A stretch of DNA of 64,000 bases from Sepioteuthis lessoniana (lineage: Eukaryota; Mollusca; Cephalopoda; Myopsida; Loliginidae): the NCBI GenBank assembly GCA_963585895.1, contig OY757907.1:106905512-106969511 (forward strand), given 5' to 3'. The notes under the pieces are model-generated. The model was given only the letters and a program-made list of their open reading frames with translations. It was not told where the DNA came from and did no database searches. Below, piece by piece: positions 57,042-64,000 of the stretch (its first letter is position 1; every line of letters starts with the position of its first letter). The position numbers and the translations under genes are program-made.

Positions 57042-57172
57042 ATAGCTGGGGGAGTATAGCTGGATTCACAGCTTTCATTAAGGCTATTAGTGCTGTGTGA
57101 AAAGTAAACAGCCTTGTTGAGGATTTGAACTTGGGTTGTTGATTCCATTTACTGCAATGATAACCATGAAAT
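57042..57172 (-). repeat. SINE family C copy, right piece (head)
   Basis: CATAGCTGGGGGAGTATAGC, CAGCCTTGTTGAGGATTTGA, TGATTCCATTTACTGCAATG, ATAACCATGAAATTACA: the 5' half of family C in reverse orientation. It completes 56375-56536. Confidence 0.7.
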
Positions 57173-57179
57173 TACAAGC

Positions 57180-58080
57180 CCTCCAAGTGGTAAGTATTGG
57201 ATGCCAATACGCATTTGAAATTTTGTGAGTAAGTCATCTGTTAATCTGTCTTTTGACTTGGCCATCTTTCAGTCCATCTGTCAGTCTGCCTGTCTGGATG
57301 TTTCAGTAGTGTCACTCATCTGTCTGTTTTTGGCCAGTTCATTGAAGGTCAGTGAAGAGGTCAAAGCAATTATCTACAAAAGTCATTTGATTTGAAAATG
57401 TGAGAACATTAAACTCAACAAATTTTCTCTCTCTCTCTCTGGTTGGTTCTCTCTTGAACAAATAAAAGTCTTTATTAGTGAGGAGATCTTAAGCTGCAAA
57501 GTAGAATTGTCTTTGAACTTGGTAATCAATTAAAACTAAGTTCCACCAAACAGAAATGATTATTTTTTTTTCTTAATCTTTATTTATTGCTGTTGTTTAT
57601 TTTCTTTTATGAGAAACAAACAAACAAACAAAATAGAATTGAATAAAACTTTTAAACTTGGATTTCAAGTTGCATCAATGTTTTTATAGCTGGTGAGATG
57701 TGCTGAGCTTTTCCATGAGAAAAATTTAACCTTTATTTGTGTAGATGTATACAATACCACACATACCTACACTTTTATGTAAATGTTTACCTGTCTAGTT
57801 AATTTGATAATAGGGAATTTGATAAGTTTAACTTTGTTTTGTACAAGGTCAAAACAGTGAGGCATCTGATGAAAATAGAACTTACTATCCTGGCTAATTA
57901 TTTTTCAAGATAACTTTTGCACTGTAGGAAGTACTCTCTAATCTCACCTGTATCCTCCACCCCATATCCTATAACCTATTAGGTTTTGGGGTTACCAGTA
58001 GCAAAGAATAATCCACAATCTGACTGATATAGGCTTGCATGAGCTGAAAGATAAATCTGGATTAACTGCTTGGAAGGCTA
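57180..58080. other. Non-coding interval
   Basis: A (CTGT)-rich stretch occurs near 57240-57340 (repeated TCAGTC and CTGTC phrases), and a CT run at 57426-57442. No gene. Confidence 0.5.
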
Positions 58081-58082
58081 AC

Positions 58083-58085
<3 letters not shown>

Positions 58086-58117
<32 letters not shown>

Positions 58118-58632
58118 TTCTTAGTCCAGTTAAACTGGAGTTGGGAGTAATTCCATCAGGACAAGAAATTATTCATGAATGAATATTTAAATTTTCCTGG
58201 TAAAGAGCTCAATGTACCAATAATACAGAGCAATAATTTCTTTAAGAAAAAACAACGAAACCAATCACAAAGGATTATAAATTTATTTCCATCCTGTTAC
58301 GCATTTTTGAAATTTCCAAAAACATGAAAAAAAATTAACAGGACTTCTTCAGATCTTTTTGATAAAAAAACTAGAATAGACACATAAGAGTGGGAGGGGA
58401 TAGAAGAGGGGTGAAGAGTTAATTTTTTTTTTTTTTTTAAATAGAATGTAAGCTTCTTCACCCCTCTTCTATCCCCTCCCACTCTTATGTGTCTATTCTA
58501 GTTTTTTTATCAAAAAGATCTGAAGAAGTCCTGTTAATTTTTTTTTGTGTTTTTGGAAATTTCAAAAATGCGTAACAGGATGGAAATAAATTTATAATCC
58601 TTTGTGATTGGTTTTGTTGTTTTTTCTTAAAG

Positions 58633-58671
<39 letters not shown>
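58086..58671 (+). mobile_element. Microsatellite-bounded repeat G with long hairpin
   Basis: Bounded by (TA)n at 58087-58114 and 58636-58671. The first 120 bp match the copy at 41.7 kb (GAGTTGGGAGTAATTCC, TCAGGACAAGAAATTATTC, TTTCTTTAAGAAAAAACAAC). The rest is a long inverted repeat. No coding capacity. Confidence 0.7.
58236..58636. repeat. Inverted repeat, 181-bp arms, 39-nt loop
   Basis: Arms at 58236-58416 and 58456-58636 differ at only a few positions (for example ACATGAAAAA against ACACAAAAAA, and AACGAAACC against AACAAAACC). The loop is T-rich. Transcription through it would give a very stable double-stranded RNA. Confidence 0.95.
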
Positions 58672-58676
<5 letters not shown>

Positions 58677-58689
58677 ACACAAACATTCA

Positions 58690-59180
58690 TACATATTGCA
58701 ATGAAGATAAAAATTTGATGGTTCAGATTTGAGGAGTCTTTTAAAAAGGTCATCATTCAGTTAATTATTAGGATTGAGTATCTGGAAAGAAATTACTAAT
58801 CTTTGTGTTTTGATATATACACTGATGTGAACATTAAAATTCTAATGAGCAAAATCAAGTTTAGGTGTATGTTTTCTGCTGCAGTCAATATCCCAAAATA
58901 TAATCACAATTCTTCCAGCAAATTCAAAGAATATAAATGGACTAAGATGACCTTTTTTATCATTAATAATTTCATTTTACATACTTACCATATATGAATA
59001 TAAATCAGTAAGTCCAAACCTTGATGGGGTTATTAGCTGAATTTTGATAGGGGATCTTGACTATATAACGTCCAGTGTATTTCTTTTATATTAACCAGTG
59101 AAGGAGATTATGTTGAAATAGTAAAATAAATCCTCTTTTATCATTAAACTATGGTCTTAGTGATGTACCTACATGCCAAC
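58690..59180. other. Non-coding interval
   Basis: No feature recognised. Confidence 0.5.
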
Positions 59181-59182
59181 AT

Positions 59183-59366
59183 ATGAAGGAGTGTTGAAAA
59201 GTTCTCCGTCCAATGAAGCAGGCAAAGACTTGTTTCGTGTATTCTATTCCTTGACTCATCATTTCTCAAGTTTCTTTAATTCTTTCAGAAAAATTCAACA
59301 AAAATGATTTTAAAAATTGGTTATACACTTTTCTGTTGCATAAAGAACTTTTCAGCACCACTTACA
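59183..59366. mobile_element. MITE, about 184 bp, mariner-like ends
   Basis: Left end GGAGTGTTGAAAAGTTCT; right end, minus strand, GTGGTGCTGAAAAGTTCT. TATG ... CATG lie at the edges. The TGAAAAGTT core resembles mariner terminal repeats. No coding capacity. Confidence 0.7.
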
Positions 59367-59389
59367 TGCTTCGTTGTTTTTTCTTAAAG

Positions 59390-59390
<1 letters not shown>

Positions 59391-59451
<61 letters not shown>

Positions 59452-59479
59452 TTTAAGATATATATATTTAATATATATA

Positions 59480-59550
<71 letters not shown>

Positions 59551-59578
59551 TTTAAGATATATATATTTAATATATATA

Positions 59579-59653
<75 letters not shown>

Positions 59654-59681
59654 TTTAAGATATATATATTTAATATATATA

Positions 59682-59754
<73 letters not shown>

Positions 59755-59782
59755 TTTAAGATATATATATTTAATATATATA

Positions 59783-59837
<55 letters not shown>

Positions 59838-59865
59838 TTTAAGATATATATATTTAATATATATA

Positions 59866-59934
<69 letters not shown>

Positions 59935-59962
59935 TTTAAGATATATATATTTAATATATATA

Positions 59963-60013
<51 letters not shown>
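59391..60013. repeat. Higher-order (TA)n array
   Basis: Six units separated by TGCTTTAAG at 59449, 59548, 59651, 59752, 59835 and 59932, closed by TGCTTCATT at 60011. Each unit has TGCTTTAAG, ATATATATATTTAA, TATATATATATTTA, then a (TA)n of variable length. Spacing is 79-103 bp. Confidence 0.95.
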
Positions 60014-60019
60014 TTCATT

Positions 60020-60680
60020 ATCTATGTATGTATATTTCAGAATATATATGTGTGTGCTTGCATGCATATTTTGTATGTACAAAAATATAGAGGTACACAT
60101 CCATATTTTTGAAATAACACCACAAAAAGAAATGAAATGTTTAGAACTTTATCATTTTTTCATTTCATTTAACAAATATCAAATTTTCTTTGAATAAAAT
60201 TATAAAATTCTCCATTACATATTGAAAAGTCTGAGGTTTTAATGTTTGAAAAAAAAAAAAAACGTTTATTATTAGCAAAGATAAAAATCATCCTATGAAG
60301 ACCTTGTATTTTTTCATATTTGCACATTTTCATCTTTCTCTTTCTCTCTATATACATATAACTGATAAGAGAGTGTCAAAATTAGCCAAAAAATGATTAA
60401 CCCTTTAATTTGGTCAAATTTAATTGACATATATTTTGACAAAATGTCTCATCATTGGCATACCACAATATCTAAAAAAAAGTAAAAACTCAATGAGAGT
60501 GTGTATGCATAAAAACAAAGCCTGAATATAGAGACCTGACTTGATCTGACATCAGCAGCAAAATTTTCATCATCAACCACAATGTGGGTCTAAATAAATT
60601 TTGCATATTCTTAAATCTTACATAAAATGTTCTAAAATATTTTGTATATATATTTTTATTCATTTATATTTTATGTCAAA
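60020..60680. other. Non-coding, possible 3' flank of a minus-strand gene
   Basis: AT-rich. On the minus strand several AATAAA-type signals lie just downstream of the possible stop at 60682, for example at 60650-60660. Confidence 0.35.
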
Positions 60681-60681
60681 T

Positions 60682-60881
60682 TTATTTACTTTTTTTTATT
60701 TTTATTTTGAAGGCTTTGTCTTCATAATTCCTCCTCAGAGAGTTAAATTGCTCTTGCAGGGTCTTGCAACTAAGCTTATTTTCGCTAGTGTTAGATGCTA
60801 TCTTGAAGATAAAACCATCTTCTTTATTGCTATGATATACTTTCATTGCAGCCAAGAGTCTGTTATTTTTTCTCCTTCTTC
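60682..60881 (-). CDS. Candidate terminal coding exon, unknown protein
   Basis: The minus strand is open from an acceptor-like site (CTTTATGCTTTCTTTAAAG, pyrimidine-rich) to a TAA at 60682-60684. The encoded residues include RRRKNNRLLAAMKVYHSNKE, DGFIFKIASNTSENKLSC, KTLQEQFNSLRRNYEDKAF and a Lys-rich end KIKIKKSK. The exon starts in phase 1, which matches the donor phase of the frame at 61013. The composition (charged, low repeat) is unlike neighbouring low-complexity frames. I do not recognise the family. It could instead be a remnant of an unknown mobile element gene or chance; the acceptor has AAG rather than the usual CAG or TAG. Confidence 0.35.
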
Positions 60882-61012
60882 CTTTAAAGAAAGCATAAAG
60901 GAATGGCAGACACTGTTTGTTTAACTTGACTCAGTTAAGATAACAGGATTTGTCGATATCCTTAACTCAATCAGGGCATTATAAAGAATTTCAGACAACC
61001 GAATGAACTAAC

Positions 61013-61229
61013 CCGTTTCCAGAGAGTGAATATATGGTCGACAGCCTGCATTGGATATAGCACAAACGCAAAGATCATATGCTTCTTTCCGTCTCATTCT
61101 CGTTGTCATATCTTTTGAGAAATATATAATACCTTCTTGCAAGCACTCAATTGTTTTTAGATGTCCTGTTTCCTTGGTAACCTTTTCATGTAACCACCTG
61201 ACAGCCTCCACCACCCAGCTCTTTCTTTT
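61013..61229 (-). CDS. Candidate coding exon, unknown protein, 5' end unclear
   Basis: The minus frame reads SWVVEAVRWLHEKVTKETGH, LKTIECLQEGIIYFSKDMTT, RMRRKEAYDLCVCAISNAGC, RPYIHSLET. It then meets a donor-like GG|GTTAGT at 61012. Joining to 60881 keeps the frame with a 131-nt intron. The residues look like real protein: mixed charges, three Cys, balanced codons. The upstream edge is unsolved: an in-frame stop lies at 61230-61232 and the upstream sequence on this strand is purine-rich, so a normal acceptor is missing. A frameshift may instead link it to KLELKKIIDKVERKEKIYKG upstream. Family unknown. Confidence 0.35.
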
Positions 61230-61316
61230 CTACCCTTGTATATTTTCTCTTTTCTTTCCACCTTATCAATGATTTTTTTTAACTCCAACTTTCTCTTTCT
61301 CTCATTCCTTGATTCA

Positions 61317-61487
61317 CTAAAACTTAGAAATGTACATGGAAATCTCCGTAGATTTGCCTAAATCCAATCTAAACATCTGCTTCTCTAAGCTTGCTTTTAA
61401 TGCAATAACAAGAAGTCCACTTTGCTCTTTCAGAGTTAGTCCAGTGGTTAGAAACACTAGACAAATGACCAGGATTTCTTTAGTCAT
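61317..61487 (-). CDS. Possible 56-residue ORF with hydrophobic N-terminus
   Basis: MTKEILVICLVFLTTGLTLK starts at 61487, with a signal-peptide-like hydrophobic stretch. It continues LLVIALKASLEKQMFRLDLG to a stop at 61317. It lies upstream of the candidate exons on the same strand. It may be a first exon, but no good donor is seen. Chance is quite possible in AT-rich DNA, which favours hydrophobic residues. Confidence 0.2.
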   Translation of the reverse strand: MTKEILVICLVFLTTGLTLKEQSGLLVIALKASLEKQMFRLDLGKSTEISMYISKF

Positions 61488-61499
61488 ATCATAAGTGCT

Positions 61500-61995
61500 A
61501 GGTTGGTGATGTTCACTTGAGTGAAAATTTCAAATAATTATCAGGTTCTTGCTGAAGTAACCAACTACTCTGTGTAAGAGAAAAAGATCTGGATTAAAGA
61601 ATTGTAAAATTATTCCTTACCGTTTATGGTGAGCCGAATGAATGCTCACAACTTGGATTGCCTAAAAAAATATATTTAGAGATAACTTCTACTTTATTGA
61701 AGTTTTTATAGATAATGATAATTTTATGATCTTTATTTTTTTCAAATTTTATTTTGAATAGTTTAATTAAGAAATATGAAAAGATATATTCGCGAGAAAA
61801 TTATATAAGATTGATTTGAAAGAACTAAATAAATATAACTCACACACACACACACATACACACACACCACTATTTTTGAAGACATTCTCAATACTGTAGA
61901 GTTCAGTCATGGATAATACCTAATAATAGCCATTTTAATTGTATAATGTTCAGGAAAATAGTATCCTGTATCTTTGTTTTAAAAGAAAATCAACT
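61500..61995. other. Non-coding interval with (CA)n
   Basis: (CA)n at 61842-61867. No gene recognised. Confidence 0.5.
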
Positions 61996-62003
61996 TTTTA
62001 AAA

Positions 62004-62006
<3 letters not shown>

Positions 62007-62034
<28 letters not shown>
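62007..62034. repeat. (TA)n microsatellite
   Basis: A TA run directly before a SINE family A end, as also at 23.1 kb. Confidence 0.9.
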
Positions 62035-62040
62035 GTAAAA

Positions 62041-62290
62041 TGTAAATAAAGTTGATGACCTTAGTCAAAGGTGACCTGAAGGTTCCCTTTTTAATAGCTA
62101 CAACATTGGAACAACAGGGAATGATGCTCCACAATTCTCTGGATTGCTCCACTTTACCCTTGATCCTTACCTTGTCATGCTGAGTGTTAAGCAACATTTT
62201 TTGACTCTTTGGTATGATTTAATCTGGAATTGAACCCCAGTCTCTCAGACCATTGGCAAACACCCTACACATTAGGCCATTGGCCTGGTG
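62041..62290 (-). repeat. SINE family A copy
   Basis: On the minus strand: CCAATGGCCTAATGTGTAGG head, GGGGTTCAATTCCAG, TTGCTTAACACTCAGCATG, ending GACTAAGGTCATCAACTTTA. A short gap occurs in the TGGTACTTGATACC segment. Confidence 0.85.
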
Positions 62291-62564
62291 AGTGCATGTG
62301 TTTTTTTAAAGGTTGGAAATTTAGATTCTTTTTGATAAGATATGAGGGGCATACGATAAGTTTCCAGACTTTTTTTGTATGGGCATTTAAAATTGATGTA
62401 GACTCTTGAAGATGTTATTGCTATACATCTTATGAGATGACTGACCAATTTTTATGATTTCAGCTTCAAATGAACAGCTACAGCAGAAATTGGAATACAC
62501 CCTACTAAAGCCTGATTGTTACTGCTGGTGAATTTCAAAAATGCAATCTGATACTTTAGAAGAA

Positions 62565-62760
62565 TGATATACAATAAAATTCTGTTTTAAATTTGGAAAA
62601 AATGCCACAGAAATGTATGGAATGCTTCAGACTGCTTTTCGACCATCTTGCATGAATCGAGCATCAGTTTTTGAGTAGCATAAGAGATTCAAGGAAGGCA
62701 GGGAGTCTGTGAGGGATGATGATAGGTATGGGAGGAGTAAGGAAGTCAATACATAAGAGT
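62565..62760 (+). pseudogene. Mariner transposase N-terminal DNA-binding part
   Basis: YTIKFCFKFGKNATEMYGML, QTAFRPSCMNRASVFE, a stop, then HKRFKEGRESVRDDDRYGRS and KEVNT. This is the bipartite helix-turn-helix and linker of a mariner transposase. The stop after VFE and the loss of the following catalytic half disable it. Confidence 0.85.
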
Positions 62761-62867
62761 TGATTGGCCAAAGAGTTAGGCTTAGGCTTAGGGTTACTCT
62801 GTTGAGGTTTTAAGGGAGTTCAGCAAGAGATTCCGTAGGAAGAGGCCAGTACTCTTCAAATCGGGTC

Positions 62868-63170
62868 TGTGGCATTTCCACCAGGACAATACACCAGTCC
62901 ACAAGTCCATCGTTGTCACAGACTATTTGACCAAGATAGGCATCAAGACAGTTCCTCAGCCTCCCTATAGTTCAAACCTTGTTCCCTGTGACTTTTGGTT
63001 ATTCCCTAAGCTCAGAGGCTGTCATTATGAGACAATTGAGACGATGAAAGAGGCTGAGATGAAGGTAATTGACACGCTCACAAAAGAGGACTTTCATGGA
63101 GCCTTCTAGAAGTTGTTGGAATGGTATAACGAGTGCATTGCAGGTGAAGGAGATTACTTCAAAGGGGACT
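62868..63170 (+). pseudogene. Mariner transposase C-terminal catalytic part
   Basis: WHFHQDNTPVHKSIVVTDYL, TKIGIKTVPQPPYSSNLVPC, DFWLFPKLRGCHYETIETMK, EAEMKVIDTL, then after a stop KLLEWYNECIAGEGDYFKGD. The second catalytic Asp (HQDN) and the third in PCDFW are present. The first Asp, and the region between the linker and HQDN, are gone through the internal deletion near 62765-62860. Confidence 0.85.
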
Positions 63171-63344
63171 AGAGTTTCATGTGCGTACTATCAATAAAAG
63201 TGCCCATACGAAAAAAGTCTGGAAACTTAACGTATGCACCTCGTATATCTTGCAGCAATGGAGCTTCCTGCTGATTGAGAGCAGATTTAATATAACAGCA
63301 TATAGCCAGGTGTATATATAATAAATATATATATATATAAAGTA

Positions 63345-63371
63345 ACTCATTGGTCTAGTGGGTAGAGTGTT
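63345..63371 (+). repeat. SINE family A head, cut
   Basis: CATTGGTCTAGTGGGTAGAG followed by TGTT is the A-box region of family A. It is interrupted directly by the LTR-like sequence. Confidence 0.8.
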
Positions 63372-64000
63372 TGTAGAGAAGAGGAAAATCTCGTATTTTG
63401 TTTTGGCGCGCTATTTAATTCAACACTGAATTTCACCCAATCAGGATGACTTATCCCATTCAACCCGGACCTTCATTTCCTGCTAGCAAAACGGGTGAGC
63501 GGCCAAACACATTCTCTTCGGCTTGAGACGGCGACCAGAATGGACGTGTCTCTGGTCGCCCCTGCTTAGCGATGCCTTATAGCTAAACAAGCCACCCAGT
63601 GCGGACATATCACTGTGGCTTTAACCCTAGCAGCAGCACAGCGAGGGAACCTTCTAATTTATGGATTCTTTGCGTCTAATATTTTAGACCAAGGAATCCC
63701 AGTTGAATATGAATTAGATACGTTCAGCATGTCTTCCACAAGCACCACAAAAATTTACTATGTCGATCCGAGCGCCACTCCGCTCTCGACACAAAACTAC
63801 ACTGTGACTTTGAATACTTCCCTCACACACCCAACGACACGCTGCCATTACCAGCATCCCGCTAAGCCATTTCGTCTCAAACATCCAGCAAGCCTAAACA
63901 CCACGAGTCTTGCAGCACCAAGAACAAACCTCCTCAAAGCTGCAAATAAAAACTTTCGCTGTTGTGTGTTTTTAAAGAAAAGTCTCGTAATTCATTTCTG
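63372..64000 (+). mobile_element. LTR-like insertion, runs off the window end
   Basis: It starts TGTAGAGAAGAGG at the SINE break, is much richer in G+C than the flanks, and has a polyadenylation-type GCAAATAAAAACTTTCGCTG near 63940 and no coding frame. These are LTR traits; the length is at least 629 bp. The right end and any internal region lie outside the window. Confidence 0.5.

Larger units (their letters stand above)
62343..63247 (+). mobile_element. Internally deleted mariner transposon
   Basis: About 0.9 kb. The terminal inverted repeats are TATGAGGGGCATACGATAAG, TTTCCAGACTTTTTTTGTAT at the left and TACGAGGTGCATACGTTAAG, TTTCCAGACTTTTTTCGTAT at the right (minus strand). A TA follows the right end; the left partner is GA, perhaps mutated. 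Full mariners are about 1.3 kb, so several hundred bp are missing. Confidence 0.9.

Noticed and set aside
59336..59842. Frames of 94 and 168 residues rich in Tyr and Ile
   Set aside because: They are translations of (TA)n simple sequence.

Overview
This window looks like AT-rich, gene-poor animal DNA, most likely mollusc and probably cephalopod (octopus or squid). That rests on an RTE-type LINE whose C-terminal protein style I associate with cephalopod genomes, on dense tRNA-derived SINEs with shared tails, on mariner and Ty3/gypsy remnants, and on very long (TA)n tracts. Nothing resembles bacterial operons, CRISPR arrays or a complete host gene. The organism is inferred; the repeats are read from the sequence.

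Layout. 1-9.3 kb: intergenic DNA with old SINEs, (AT)n tracts and a 5'-truncated LINE fragment (6.8 kb). 9.36-12.55 kb: a full-length RTE-like LINE with one frameshift, followed by a near-perfect 56-bp-arm hairpin (12.82 kb). 14.43-15.79 kb: a 48-bp satellite of about 28 copies that matches the 3' linker of a SINE family found elsewhere in the window. 16-22.6 kb: SINEs, several mariner-type transposase fragments and a 140-bp tandem repeat. 23-29 kb: SINEs, a possible solo LTR (23.67-24.02 kb), a SINE nested in a SINE with a 10-bp target duplication, and a second LINE 3' fragment (28.6 kb).

30.69-37.18 kb is the most structured part. It is a DNA transposon with about 600-bp terminal inverted repeats, flanked by the 4-bp duplication ATAG. 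It splits an older tRNA-like repeat that can be rejoined across it. It was later hit by a SINE, a decayed Ty3/gypsy element (gag zinc knuckle, protease, integrase; RT missing) and a MITE. 37.9-57.2 kb holds many SINEs of three recurring types, several nested with visible target duplications, plus an inverted pair of another repeat at 39.3-39.8 kb. 58.1-60.0 kb has a 181-bp-arm hairpin and a higher-order (TA)n array. At 60.68-61.21 kb (minus strand) two reading frames join in phase across a possible 131-nt intron; these are the best candidates for host coding exons, but the gene is not identified. 62.34-63.25 kb is an internally deleted mariner, and the window ends inside an LTR-like insertion that cuts a SINE head.

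SINE family labels A to F are mine: A (head with AGTGGGTAGAGTGTT), B (head with AGTTGGCTGGGGCTGTAGAA), C (head with GTGGTGTAATGGTTAT), D (related tRNA-like head), E (element with CTGAAGAAGGC), F (element with GGCATAGTGGATATGTCACT). B, C and D share a 3' tail, so they probably rely on one LINE partner for reverse transcription.
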